Source: Isoetes taiwanensis
Lineage: Eukaryota; Streptophyta; Lycopodiopsida; Isoetales; Isoetaceae
Length of the DNA: 64,000 nt
Reading direction: 5' to 3'
Assembly: GCA_021234155.1 (NCBI GenBank)
Contig: JAJEKV010000074.1
Location: 1,204,154-1,268,153, forward strand
Of this stretch, positions 19,709-33,934 are shown piece after piece; position 1 is the stretch's first letter, and every line of letters starts with the position of its first letter. The notes beneath the pieces were generated by a model. It did not search any database and was not told the origin of the DNA. It saw only the letters and a program-made list of their open reading frames with translations. The translations under genes and the position numbers were made by a program.

Positions 19709-22700
19709 TTGGGTGAACATGAGTGGTCTTCTGATCACGGAACTTGGTCCCCAGGGCAATGTCAATGTTCTGAGTCCATTGGCAGAGCCAAATCACGGTT
19801 TCGGAGAGGGGGGTCGCCCGTCCGTCCCCAGGGCCTTGGGAAGAGGAAATTTGGCGCAAGTAGCTTCTGGGGGGATTTTAGGGTCCGTGCTCTAGCGTCA
19901 ACACCCCTGCTCCACGACAAGACATGGCGCAAGGTCCCGGCCGAATCTGACAAGGAGAGGGCCTCCGAAACGTAAACCCCGTGGGTTGCCAGGTTCTAGA
20001 AGGGTTTGCATTTTGGGGGCCGAGTTTCAGTCTGTTGCAATTGGGACGTGGCCGAGAAGCTGCGGTCGAGAACGCGGAGCAAGGGGAACTGACGGAACGG
20101 AGTTTGGGCCTGTCCTCCTCCCGATGTGGCAATTAGAAGTCGGGGGCGCTTTTGCAGTGGCAAGACATTCATAAATTCGTAATTAATACATTGTACAAAA
20201 ATAAATTCTGATTTTTTGCCAGCTGGTTTCCTAATTCATCTCCAGCACACAGCCCAATTTTCGGAATTTTCGGAGAAGGTCTAGGTCAAAGGGTTAGCAT
20301 TAGAACGGTCGGGGCAGCCCGTTGCTTGGCAACCGAGCTGGCACCCTTCCCCAAGTCAAACGAGGCCAGGACCTTGCAGGGCTCCCTCACAAGAGGGGAG
20401 AGTCTGGACCCCAAGAGGCGGGATCCAAAAAAGTTCCCGAGGCAGCCCTTTCTGGCAGCGCTTCCTGGGGCCGCCGCTTAATGACCACCCTCCCTGAGCC
20501 CGGCCTCCCCTATCCCACCGTTGGATCCTTTCGCTCGGGCCCCTTTCAGAAGGCCCAAAAGATTCCAGATCGGTCCGGGAGAACTTGTCAAACCGCGGAG
20601 CGTCCTGAGGTCGGCCTTGTATAAACCGCAGTGTTTTGTCGTTCGGGCACCGCGGAGGCTCCGGAATGGCAAATCGACCTCGTTAAGTCGTCCGGAATGG
20701 CGAAATTACCCTAGGGAGCAAGTTACAAGGTCAGTTTTGCAAAAGAAAGAAACACTCACGCCCTCCATGACATTATCCGACATCCACATCCTAGGCCAAT
20801 TGACTACGAGTGTGCTGGACATGAGCTACTTTGGCGCTTCTTGGAGGTCGGATGGTCTTCTGGCCACGGACTTGGTCTCCAGGGCAATGTCGACGTTCTG
20901 AGTCCATTGGCAGAGCCAAATCACTTGATTCCTGAGAGGGGTCGCCCGGCCCGGCCCCGTGGCCTTGTGGAGTGGAAATTCGGGGCAAGCATCCTTTGGG
21001 GGGATTTTAGGGTCCATGCTCTGGCGTCAACACCCCCACTCCACGACAAGACTCAGCGCAAGGTCCCGGCCAAATCTGACAATGAGAGGGCCTCCGAAAC
21101 ATAAACTCTGTGGGTTGCCAGGTTCTAGAAGGGTTTGCGTTTTGGGGGCCAAGTTTTGGTCTCATTGACGCTTGGGACATGGCCGAAAGTCATGCCGGGG
21201 ACGGAGCAAGGGGAACCGACGGAATGGAGTTTGGGCCTGCCCTCCTCCCGATGTGGCAATTAGAAGTCGGGGGGCGCTTTTGCAGTGGCAAGACATTCAT
21301 AAATTCGTAATTAATGCATTGTACGAAAATAAATTCTGATTTTTTGCCAGCTGGATTCTTAATTCATCTCCAGCACACAGCCCAATTTTCGGAATTTTTA
21401 GAGAAGGTCTAGGTCAAAGGGTTAGCATTAGAACGGTTGGGGCAGCCCGTTGCGGTGCAACCGAGCTGACACCCTTCCCCAAGTCAAATGAGGTCAGGAC
21501 CTTGCAGGGCTTCCTCACAAGAGGGGAGAGTCCGGACCCCAGGAGGCGGGATCCAAAAAAGTTCCCGAGGCAGCCCTTCCTGGCAGCGCTCCCTGGGGGG
21601 CCGCACGTTAATGACCACCCTCCCGGAGTCCGGTTCCCCTATCCGACCGTTGGATGCCCCTCTTCGGGAAGGCCCAAAAGATTCCAGATCGGTCCGGGAG
21701 AACTTGTCAAACTACGGAGCGTCCTGAGGTCAGCCTTGTAGAAACCACAGTGTTTTGTCGTTCGGGCACCGGGGAGGCTCTGGAATGGCAAATCGACCTC
21801 GCCAAGTGGCGCTTTTGCAGTGGCAAGACATTCATAAATTCGTAATTAATGCATTGTACAAAATTAAATTCTGATTTTTTGCCAGCTGGATTCCTAATCC
21901 ATCTCCAAAGACACGCCCCAATTTTCAAATTTTCTGAGAAGGTCTAGGTCAAAGGGTTAGCATTAGAACGGCTCGGGGCAGCCCGCTATGGGAACCGCAG
22001 CCGCACCCTTCCCCAAGTCAAACGAGGCCAGGGACTTTGCGGGGGCTCCCTCATAAGAGGGAGAGTCCTGACCCCGTGAGGCGGGATCCAAAAAGTTTCC
22101 GAGGCAGCCCCTTCCTCGCATCGCCCCCGGGCGCGACGCTAATGACCACCCTCCCCGAGCCAGTTCCCCTATCCGACCGTTGATCCTGGCGTTCAAGGAC
22201 CCGCCTTCGGAAGGCCCAAAGATTCCAGATCGTCCTGAGAACTTGTCAAACCGCTGAGCCGCCCCGAGGTCGACCTTGTAGAAACCGCGGTGTTTTGTCG
22301 TTCGGGCACGCGGGAGGCTCGAATGGCAAATCGACCTCGCCAAGTCGTCCGGAATGGCAAAATTACCCTAGGGAGCAAGTTACAAGGTCGGTTTTGCAAA
22401 AAGAAAGAAACACTCACGCCCTCCACGACAAGATCCCCGCATCCACATCCTAGGCCAATTGACTACGAAAGTGTGGCCGGACATGAGCTACTTTGGCGCT
22501 TCTTGACGCCGGGTGGTATTCTGTCCATGGAACTTGGTCCCCAGGGCAATGTCAACGTTCTGAGTAGATTGGCAGAGCCAAATCACGGTTCTGGAGAGGG
22601 GAGTTCGCCCGCCCGTCCCCAGGGGCTTGGGGAGAGGAAATTCGGGCAAGCAAACCGGGGATTTTAGGGTCCGTGTTCAAGCGTCAACACCCCACTCCAC

Positions 22701-25700
22701 GACAAGACACGGGCAAGGTCCCTACGAGACCGACAAGGAGGGGCTCTCAAACGTAAACCCCGTGGGTTGCCGTGTTCTAGAAGGGTTTGGCGTTTAGGGG
22801 CCGAAGTTTTGGTTGCTAGGCGGACGCGGGCCGAAGCCGCGGGCCGGTGAACGGGAGCAAGGGGAACGGACGGAATGGAGTTTGGGCCTGTCCTCCTCCC
22901 GATGTGGCAATTAGAAGTCGGGGCGCTTTGCTGGCAAGACATTCATAAATTAAGTAATTAATGCATTGTATGAAAATATATTCTGATTTTTTTGCCGGTG
23001 GATTCCTAATTCATCTCCAAAGACAACACATCTCAATTTTCGAATTTTCGAGAAGGTCTAGGTCAAAGGGTTAGCATTAGAATCGGTCGGGCAGCCCGCT
23101 GTGGGGCAACCGAAGTTGGAACCCCTTCCCCAAGTCAAACGAGGCCGGGACCTTGCGGGGCTCCCCTCACAAGAGGGGAGAGTCCCACCCCGTGAGGCGA
23201 TCCAAAAGTTCCCCGGGCAGCCCCTTCCTAGCAGCCACCCGGGGTCGTACGCTAATGACCACCCTCCCTGAGCCCTCCCCTATCCTACCGCTGGGTCCTC
23301 CGCTCAGGGGCCCCTCTTTGGGAAGGCCCAAAAGATTCCGTGATCGGTCCTGAGAACTTGTCAAACCGCAGAGCGTCCTGAGGTCCGCCTTGTAGAAACC
23401 GCAGTGTTTTGTCGTTCGGGCACCGGGGAGGCTTCCAAATGGTAAATCGACCTTGCCAAGTCGTCCCGAATGGCGAAATTACCCTAGGGAGCAAGTTACA
23501 AGGTCGATTTTGCAAAAGAAAGAAACACTCACGCCCTTCACGACAGTATCCAGCATCCACATCCTAGGCCAATTGACTACGAGTGTGCTGGTTGAGCTAC
23601 TTTGGCGCTTCTTGGAGGTCGGGTGGTCTTCTGGCCACGGAACTTGGTCCCCAAGGCAATGTCGACGTTCTGAGTCGATTGGCAGAGCCAAATCATAGTT
23701 CCGGAGAGGGGAGGTCGCCCGCCCGTCCCCAGGGTCTTGGGAAGAGAAAATTCGGGGAGACAGCCGGGGATTTTAGGGTCCGTGGCTCGCATCAACACCC
23801 CCACCCATGACAAGACACGGTGCAAGGTCCCTACCGACCGGACAAGGAAAGGGCCTCCAAACGTAAACCCCGTGGGTTGCCGTGTTCTAGAAGGGTTTGG
23901 CGCTTTGGGGCCGAAGTTCGTCCATTTATAGTTGGGACGTGGGCCGAAAGCCGGGCCGAACGGCGAGCAAGGGGAACCGGCAAAAACGGTTTGGGCCTGT
24001 CCTCCTCCCGATGTGGCAATTAGAAGTCGGGGGGCGCTTTTGCAGTGGCAAGACATTCATAAATTCGTAATTAATGCATTGTACGAAAATAAATTCTGAG
24101 TTTTTGCCAGCTAAATTCCTAATTCATCTCCAGCACACAACCCGGATTAGCATTAGAATGATCGGGGCATCCCGTTGCGGGGCAACCAAGCTGGCATCCT
24201 TCCCCAAGTCAAACGAGGCCAGGACCTTGCAGGGCTCCCTCACAAGAGGGGAGAGTCCGGACCCCAGGAGGCTGGATCCAAAAAAGTTCCCAAGGCAGCC
24301 CTTCCTAGCAGCGCTCCCCCGGGGGGCCGTACGCTAATGACCACCCTCCCGGAGCCCGGTTCCCCTATCCTACCGTTGGGTCCTCCGTTCAGGGGCCCCT
24401 CTTTGGGAAGGCCCAAAAGATTCCAGATCGGTCCGGGAGAACTTGTCAAACCGCAGAGCGTCCTGAGGTCCGCCTTGTAGAAACCGCAGTGTTTTGTCGT
24501 TCGGGCACCGGGGAGGCTTCCAAATGGTAAATCGACCTTGCCAAGTCGTCCCGAATGGCGAAATTACCCTAGGGAGCAAGTTACAAGGTCGATTTTGCAA
24601 AGAAAAGAAACACTCCACGCCCTTCCACGACAAGTATCCAAAGATCCACATCCTAGGCCAATTGACTACGAGTGTGTCTTTGGTTGAGCTACTTTGGCTT
24701 CTTGGAGGTCGGGTGGTCTTCGCCCCGCGGAACTTGGTCCCTCAAGGCAATGTCGACGTTTCGAGTCGATTAATTCAGCCAAATCATAGTTCCGGAGAGG
24801 GGAGGTTTGCCACGCCTCCGGCCCCTGTGGTCTTGGGAAGAGAAAAATTAGGAGGTCAGCGACTTTAGGGATTTTAGGGTCCGTGCTGCGGCATCAACAC
24901 CCCCACTCCATGACAAGACACGGTGCAAGGTCCCTACAAAATCTGGACAAGGAAAGGGCCTCCGAACGTAAACCACGTGGGTTGCCGAGGTTCTAGAAGG
25001 GTTTGGCGCTTTGGGGGCGAAGTTCTCGTGCATTTATAGTTGGGGCGTGGGTCGAGAATCGGGCCGAAACGCGAGCAAGGGGAACCGACGAAACGAAGTT
25101 TGGGCCTGTCCTCCCGTCGATGTGGCAATTAGAAGTCGGGGCGGTTTTGCAAAAGCAAGACATTCATAAATTCGTAATTAATGCATTGTACGAAAAATAA
25201 ATTTTGGCGAAGTTTTGCGCCTAAATTCCTAATTCATCTCCAGCACACAACCCGGATTAGCATTAGAATGATCGGGGCATCCCTTTGCTGGCAAAATCCG
25301 CCGCATCCTTCCCCAAGTCCAAACGAGGCGAGGGGCTCACCTTGCGTGGCTCCCCCCACAAGAGGGGAGAGTCCCGGGACGTGAGGCCGCCACGATCCAA
25401 AAGTTCCCAAAGGCAGCCCTTCCTGGCGGCAGCCCCGGGGGCATGACGCTAATGACCACCCTCCCGGAGCTCGGTTCCCCTATCTGACCGTTGGATCCTC
25501 CGTTCAGAGTATCCGACATCCACATCCTAGGCCAATTGACTACGAGTGTGCTGGACATGAGCTGCTTTGGCGCATCTTGGAGGTTGGGTGGTCTTCTGGC
25601 CATGGAACTTGGTCCCTAGGGCAACGTTGATGTTCTGAGTCCATTGGCAGAGCCAAATCACTCTGCCCGAGAGGGGGTCGCCCCCGGCCCATCCCCGGAC

Positions 25701-28700
25701 CTTGGGAGAGGAAAATCGGGCAAAGCGCCTTCGGGATTTTAGGGTCCGTGCTCTGGCACCAACACCCCCACTCCACGACAAGACACGGTGCAAGGTCCCG
25801 GCCGAATCGGACAAGGAAAGGGCCTCCGAAATGTAAACCCTGTGGGTTGCCAGGTTCTAGAAGGGTTTGTGTTTTGGGGGCGAAGTTCGTCCATTATAGT
25901 TGGGGCGCGGCGAAGTCAGGCGAACGCTGAGCAAGGGGAACCGACGAACGAAGTTTGGGCCCATGTCCCTCCTCCGATGTGGCAATTAGAAGTCGGGGGC
26001 TTTTTGTGGCAAGACATTCATAAATTCGTAATTAATGCATTGTACCTAAAATATATTCTAATTTTTGCCGGTGGATTCCTAATTCATTTCCGGCCTACAA
26101 TGTAATTTTTGGAATTTTCTGAGAAGGTCTAGGTCAAAGGGTTAGCATTAGAATCGGTCCGGCAGCCCGCTATGGGCAACCGAGCCGGGCACCCTTTCCC
26201 TGTCCCTCCCCCGTGAGGTCGGATCCAAAAAAGTTCCCGAGGCGACCCTTCCCCGGTCCCGGGGGCCGCGACGCTAATGACCACTCTCTGAGCCCGGTTC
26301 CCCTATCCCACCGTTGGGTCCTCCGTTTAGGGCCCCTCTTCTGAAGGCCAAAAAGATTTCAGATCGGTCCTGGAGAACTTGTCAAACCGCTGGCATCCCG
26401 AGGTCGGCCTTGTAGAAACCAAGCAAGATTTTGTCGCTCGCACCGGGAGGCTCGAATGGCAAGTCGACCTCCGCCAAGCCCGCCCGAATGGCTTAAATTA
26501 CCCTAGGGAGCAAGTTTCAAGGTCGGTTTTGCAAAAGAAAAAGAAACACTCACGCCCCTCCACGACAAGAGTCCCAAGATCCACATCCTAGGCCAATTGC
26601 CTACGAGTGTGTCTTTGGACATGAGCTACTTTGGCTTGGAGGTCGGGTGGTCTTCTGGCCACGGAACTTGGTCCCTGTGGAAATGTCAACGCTCGAGTCG
26701 ACATTGGGCGCAGCTAAACCACAGCCCAAGAGGGAGAGGTCGGCCGTCCGGGCCCGGTGGCCTTGGGGAGAGGAAATTCGGGCAAAGCGCCTTTATGGGG
26801 ATTTTAGGTCTGCATTCACGGGCCAACACCCCCACCCACGACAAGACACCGCCAGAAGGTCCCGGACCGACCGACAAGGAGAGGGGGCCTCCTCAAACGT
26901 GAAACCACCCGTGGGTTTACCCGTTCTAGAAGGGTTTGCATTTTGGGGCCGAAGTTTTTGGTGCATTGCGGTTGGGGCGTGGTCGGAAGTGCCGCCCGAA
27001 CACGGAGCAAGGGGGAACCGATGGAACGGAGTTGGGCCTGTCCTCCTCCCGATGTGGCAATTAGAAGTCCGGGTCGCCTTGTAGAAACCGGGCAGTGTTT
27101 TGTCGTTCGGCACCGTAGAGGTCCGGAATGGCAAAGTCGACCTCGCCAAGTCAGTCCGGGAATGGCAAAAATTACCCTAGGGAGCAAGTTACAAAAGGTC
27201 GGTTTTGCAAAAGAAAGAAACACTCACGCCCTCCACGACAAGATCCGCCATCCACATCCTAGGCCAATTGACTACGAAAGTGTCTTTGGACATGAGCTAC
27301 TTTGGGCGATCTTGGAGGTCCGTGGTCTTCGCCACCGGAACTTGGTCCCCGTGGCAATGTCGCCGAATCCTCGAGTCCATTGGCGAAGCCAAATCACTGC
27401 TGCCTGGAGGGGTCGCCCCGCCCATCCCTAACCTTGGGAGAGTGGAAATTCGCAAGCTTGGGGGATTTTGGGGTCCGTGCTGCGGCGTCAACACGCCACT
27501 CCCCACCGCCACACGCCCGGGCCGACCGACAAGGAGAGGGCCTCAAAACATAAACCCCGTGGGTTGCCGTGTTCTAGAAGGGTTTGCGTTTTTCGGGGAC
27601 GAGTTTTGGTCTATTGCGCTTGACGTTGGGGCGTGGCGAAGGCTGCGAGAACGCTGAGCAATGGGAACGACGGAATGGAGTTTGGACCCTCGCCCCTCCC
27701 TCCCAATGTGGCATTTAGAATTGGGGGCTTTGTAGTGGCAAGACATTCATAAATTCGTTAATTAATTTGTAATGAAAAATAAATTTCGATTTTTTTGCCG
27801 GTGATTCCTAATTCATCTCCACACCCACGACCCAACTTTCGTAATTTTAGGAGAAGGTCTAGGTCAAAGGGTTAGCGTTAGAACGATTCGGGCAGCCCGT
27901 TCTTGAGGCAACCGAAGCTGCACCCTTTCCCAAGTCAAAGCGAGGCCGGGGACCTTGTAGGGCTCCAAGAGGGGAGGGTCCTGGACCCCGTGAGGCAGGG
28001 GATCCAAAAGTTCCCGTGGCCCTTCTCTTTCCGGCATGTCCCAGGGGCCGTGACGCTTAATGACCACCCTCTCGGAGCCCGGTTCCCCTATCCCCCCTTG
28101 GGTCCTCCTCGCTCGAGGGCCCCCTCTTCGAAGGCCCAAAGATTCCTGACGGTCCCTGGAGAACTTGTCAAACCGCGGGCGTCCCCGAGGTCGACCTTGT
28201 AGAGACCAAGTGTTTGTTTTGTCGTCGTGCACCTGGGAAGCTCCTAATGGCAAATTGACCTACTTAAGTCGTCCGAATGGCGAAATTACCCTAGGAGCAA
28301 GTCGGTTTTGCAAAAGAAAGAAACACTCACGCCCTCGGCAGAGATCCCAGGCATCCACATCCTTGGCCAATTGACTACGAGTGTGCTGGGACATGAGCTA
28401 CTTTTCTTTCTTACGGCCACCTGAACTTGGTCCCCGTGGCAATGTCGGCGTTTGAGTCCATTGGGAGAGCCAAATCACTGCGGTCCAAAGAGGGGAGGTC
28501 ACCCTACTTTGTCCCTCTAGAGCCTCTTGGGAGAGGAAATTCAGGCAAGCGACTTCTCGGTGGGATTTAGGGTCCATGCTCAAGGCCAACACCCCCCACT
28601 CCACGACAAGACACTCGCAAAGGTCCCTACTATCGACAAGGAGAGGGCCTCCCAAACCTAAACCCCGGGGTTGCCCGAGTTCTAGAAAGGTTTGCGTTTG

Positions 28701-31700
28701 GGGCCGAGTTTTGGTCTCAGTGTTTGGGGCGTGGGCCGGTAGCTTGGCCAGAACGCGGAGCAAGGGGAACTATATAACGGAACGAGTTTGGGCCCATCCT
28801 CCTCCGATGTGGCAATTAGAAGCTCGAAGGGGGCTTTTGCGGTAACAAGACATTCATAAATTCGTAATTAATGCATTATGCGAAAATAAATTCTGATTTT
28901 TGCCGGTAGGATTCCTAATTCATCTCCAAACACAATGGTCAACTTTTGAATTTTAGGAGAAGGTCTAGGTCAAAGGGTTAGCATTAGAAACGGTCGGGGC
29001 AGCCCATTGCTTGGGACAACCGAGATGGCACCCTTCCCCAAGTCAAACGAGGCCGAGGACCTTGCGGAGGGCTCCCTCACAAAGAGGGGAGAGTCCCGGG
29101 ACCCCGTGAGGCGGGATCAAAAAGTTCTCGAGGCAGCCCTTCACGCAACGCCCCCAGGGGCCGCGCTAATGACCACCCTCCCGAAAGCACGCGGTTCCCC
29201 TATTCGGCCATTAGATCCTCCGCTTCGGGGGCCCTCTTGAGGAAGGCCCAAAAGATTCCGTCGGTCCCCGAGAACTTGTCAAACCCTTGGGAAGGCCCCT
29301 GAGTCGGACCTTGTAGTTCGGGGCCTTGGGAGGCTCTAGAATGGCAAATCAACCTTACCAAGTCAGTCCTAATGGCTAAATTACCCTAGGGAGCAAGTTA
29401 CAAGGGTCGGTTTTGCAAAAGAAAAGAAACACTCACACGCCTCCACGGCAGTGTCAGATCCTGCATCCACATCCTAGGCCAATTGACTACTGAGTGTGCT
29501 AGATGAGCTTCTTTGGCTTCTTGGAGGCTCGGGTGGTCTTCGGCCCGCGGAACTTGGTCCCTGGGCAATGTCGACGTTTCAGTCCATGGCGCAGCCAAAT
29601 CCACGCCTCCGGAGAGGGGAGTCGCCTCAGTCCCCCCTGGGCCTTGGGGAGAGGGAAATTCGGAGTAGCGACTTCGGGGGATTTTAGGGTCCCTGGTGCT
29701 CAAGCGCCAACACCCCCACTCCACGAGAAGACACTGGCCAAGGGTCCCTGCCGAATTTGACAAGGAGAGGGCCTCGAAAACGTAAACCCTATGGGTTGCC
29801 GTGGTTCTAGAAGGGTTTATGTTTTGGGGGGCGAAGTTTTGTCACAGGCGGTTGACGTGGGTCGGTGAAGCCGTGGGTCCAGAACGTGGAGCAAGGGGAA
29901 CCCGGCTAATGGAGTTTGGGCCTGTCCTCCCCTCCGATGTGGCAATTAGAAGTCTGGGGGCTTTTTCGATGGCAAGACATTCATAAATTAAGTAATTAAT
30001 GCATTGTATGAAAATATATTCTGATTTTTGCCATTTGGATTCTAATTCATCTCGACACCCGCACTCAATTTTGAATTTTCTGAGAAGGTCTAGGTCAAAG
30101 GGTTAGCATTAGAATGGTCGAGGGGCAGCCCGTTGTGGGGGCAAACCGAAAGTTGGCACCCTTCCCCAAGTCAAAGCGAGGCCGAGGGACCTTCACTGCG
30201 GGCTCCCTCACAAGAGGGGAGAGTCCGGACCCCAGAGGCTGGATCCAAAAAGTTCCCGAGGCGCCCCTTCCTAGCGGCGCCCCACGGGGCGGTTTCCCTA
30301 TCTAATGACCACCCTCCCGAGCCCGGTTCCCTATCGTACCCTTGTTGGGTCCTCCGTTCGAGGGCCCCTCTTTGATTACCCTAGGGAGCAAATGTTTACA
30401 AGGTCGATTTTGCAAAGAAAAAACACTCCACCCTTCACGACAGTATCCAAAGATCCACATCCTAGGCCAATTGACTACGAAAGTGTCTTTGGTTGAGCTA
30501 CTTTGGCTTCTTGGAGGTGGTGGTCTTAGACCCGCAGAACTTGGTCCCCAAGGCAATGTCGGCGTTACGAGTGGAATTGGGAGCCAAATCCGCGGTTCCG
30601 GAGAGGGGAGGTCAGCCCGTCCCCTGTGGCCTTGGGGAGAAAAATTGGGGCAAGCGGCTTCAGGATTTTAGGTCCGGGTGGCTCGCATCAACACCCCCAC
30701 TCCATGACAAGACCGCGGTGCAAGGTCCCGGCCGGTCCGGACAAAGAAAGGGCCTCCGGCGTAAACCCTATGGGTTGCCGGGTTCTAGAAGGGTTTGGTT
30801 TTGGGGGCGAGTTACGGTGATAGTTGGGGCGTGGGCCGAAAGCTGGCCGAGAACGAAAAGAGGGGAAATGACGAAAAACGTTTGGGCACAATCCCTCCTC
30901 GATGTGGCAATTAGAAGCTCCTGGGGCTTTGCAAGTGGCAAGACATTCATAAATTAAGTAATTAATGCATTGTGCGAAAATAAATTACGAGTTTTTGCCG
31001 GCTAAATTCTAATTCATCTCCGAACACAACCCGGTTAGCATTAGAATGGTGGGGGGCATCCCGTTTCTGGGCAACCAAGCCGGCATCCTTCCCCAAGTCA
31101 AAGCGAGGCCCGAGGACCTTGCGGGGCTCCCTCACAAGAGGGGAGAGTCCCGACCCAGGAGAGGCTGGATCCAAAAGTTCCCGGGCAGACCCCCTTCTGG
31201 CAGCTCCACTGGGGGCCTCGCAGCGCTAATGACCACCCTCCGGAGCTTCGGTTCCCCTATCGGACCGTTGGATCCTCCGCTGGAGTATCCTACATCCACA
31301 TCCTAGGCCAATTGACTACGAGTGTCTTTGGACATGAGCCGCTTTTGGCATCTTGGAGGTTGGGTGGTCTTTACGGCCATGGAACTTGGTCCCCAGGGGC
31401 AACGTTGATGTTCGAGTCCATTGGGCGAGCCAAATCACCGGTTCGAGGAGAGGGGGGCACCAGCCCATCCCCGTGACCTTGGGGAGAGGAAAACCGGGGC
31501 AAGCGGCTTCCGGGGGGGATTTTAGGGTCGTGCTGCTGCAACAACCCCACCCCGCGACAAGACCGGTGCAAGGTCCCTACCAGATCCGACAAGGAGGGAG
31601 GGCCTCCAAAATGTAAACCACGTGGGTTGCCCGGGTTCTAGAAGGGTTTGCGTTTTGGGGGCCGAGTTTTGGTGCATTGCGGTTGGGACATGGCCGAAGG

Positions 31701-33934
31701 CTGGCCCAGAGAATGCTGAGCAATGGGAAACCGACAAAGCGGAGTTTGGGCCTGTCCTCCTCCGATGTGGCAATTAGAAGTCGGAGGGCTTTTGCAATCG
31801 GCAAGACATTCATAAATTAAGTAATTAATGCATTGTCACGAAAATATATTCTAATTTTTTTGCCGGTTGGATTCCTAATTCATCTCCGGCCTGACCCAAT
31901 TTTGAGAATTTTTAGGAGAAGGTCTAGGTCAAAGGGTTAGCACTAGAACGGTGGGCAGCCCGGGTTAAGAGGCAACCGAAGCACACCCTTTCCCAAGTCC
32001 GGACCCCCCGAGGTGGATCCAAAAAGTTCCCCGAGCGGCCCCTTCTGGCGGCTCCCAGGGGGCCGCGACGCTAATGACCACTCTCTGGGAGCCCGGTTCC
32101 CCTATCCGGCCGTTGGGTCCCTCCGTTTAGGGGCCCCTCTTCGGGAAGGCCAAAAGATTCCAGATCGGTCCGGAGAACTTGTCAAACCCCGCTGGCGTCC
32201 CCGGGTGGCTCCCTTGTAAAACGCAGTATTTTTGTCGTTCGCACGCCGGAGGCTCGAATGGCAAGTCGACCTCGCCAAGTCGTCACGAATGACGAAATTA
32301 CCCTAGGGGCAAGTTTCAAGGTCGGTTTGCAAAAGAAAGAAAACACTCCACGTCCTCCACGGCGGTATCCCAGGCATCCACATCCTAGGCCAATTGACTA
32401 TGAGGTGTCTTTGGACATGAGCTACACCCCAGAAGAAACTTCTTGGAGGCTCCAGGTGGTCTTCCCCCGCGGAACTTGGTCCCTGTGGAAATGTCAACGC
32501 TCGAGTCGATTAGTGAGCTAAACCACTTCCCCGGAGGGGAGAGGTCGCAGATCGTCCCGGCCCCTCCTTGGGGGAGAGGGAAATTCGAGGCAAGCAGCTT
32601 ATGGGGGGATTTTAGGGTCTATGCTCTGGCGCCAACACCCCACTCCCACGACAAGACACTCTGGGCCGTGAAGGTCCCCACCAATCCTGACAAGGAGAGG
32701 GCTCAAACGTAAACCCCGTGGGTTCTGCCGGGTTCTAGAAGGGTTTGCATTTTGGGGCCGAGTTTTGGTCCATTGCGGTTGGGGCGTGGGCCGCTAGGCC
32801 GGCCGAGAACACGAGCAGGGAACCGATGGAACGGAGTTTGGGCCTGTCCTCCTCCCGGATGTGGCAATTAGAAGTCGGGATTCCGCCTTTGTAGAAACCG
32901 CAAGTGTTTTGTCGTTAGGCACCGTAGAGGCTCCCAATGGCAAGTCGACCTGTGAAAGTCGTCCTCGAATGGCGAAATTACCCTAGGGAGCAAGTTACAA
33001 GGTCGGGTTTTGCAAAGAAAGAAACACTCACGTCCTCCACGACGGTATCCGCCATCCACATCCTAGGCCAATTGACTACGAAAGTGTCTTGGACATGAGC
33101 TACTTTGGCGATCTTGGAGGTCGGTGGTCTTCTCGCCACGCGAACTTGGTCCCCTGTGGCAATGTCGCCGTTTCGAGTCCATTGGCGAGCCAAATCACCC
33201 TGCCTCGAGAGAGGGGTCGCCTGGTCCATCCCCGAACCTTGGGAGAGGGAAATTCGGGGCAAGCGACTTAGGGGGATTTTAGGTCCGTGGTTTCAAGGCC
33301 AACACCGCCACTCCACGCGACCGCCACACGCCTCGGCCGAATCGACAAGGAGAGGGCCTCAAAACATAAACCCCAGTGGGTTGCCGTGTTCTAGAAGGGG
33401 TTGCGCTTTTGACGGCGAGTTTTGGTCTATTGCGGTTTGGGGCGGGCCGAAGTAAGGCTACGAAACGCGAACAATGGGAACCCGGCGGAATGGAGTTTGG
33501 ACCTGTCCTCCTCCCAATGTGGCATTTAGAATTGGGGCTTTTGTAGTGGCAAGACATTCATAAATTCATAATAATTTGTTTAATGCGAAAATAAATTCGA
33601 TTTTTGCCGGTGGATTCCTAATTCATCTCCGCCACACAACCCAACTTCCGTAATTTTTAGAGAAGGTCTAGGTCAAAGGGTTAGCGTTAGGGAACGGCTT
33701 GGGCAGCCCATTATTGGGAACCGAGAGCTGGCACCCTTCCCAAGTCAAATCGAGGGGCCGGGACCTTGCGAGGGGCTCCAAGAGGGGAGAGTCCCCCGGA
33801 CCCGAGGAGGCGTGATCCAAAAGTTCCCCGAGGCAGCCCTTCTGGCGGCAGCTCCCAGGGGCCCGCGCTAATGACCACCCTCTCCTGAGCCCGGTTCCCC
33901 TATCCCACCCTTGGGTCCCTCCGTTCGGGGGCCT
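19709..33934. repeat. Satellite array of about 1.1 kb monomers, left part
   Basis: GC-rich tandem monomers. Marker motifs repeat in fixed order: CCACATCCTAGGCCAATTG, GATTTTAGGGTCC, GGTTCTAGAAGGGTTTG, GATGTGGCAATTAGAAGTC, GACATTCATAAATTCG, GAGAAGGTCTAGGTCAAAGG, GAACTTGTCAAACCG and ATTACCCTAGGGAGCAAG. The GACATTCATAAATT marker occurs near 20164, 21292, 21827, 22939, 24052, 25159, 26013, 27742, 28849, 29976, 30942, 31805 and 33553, mostly 1.10-1.13 kb apart. Shorter or doubled spacings mark partial monomers or monomers lacking that box. Open frames inside differ from copy to copy and are not genes. Confidence 0.95.
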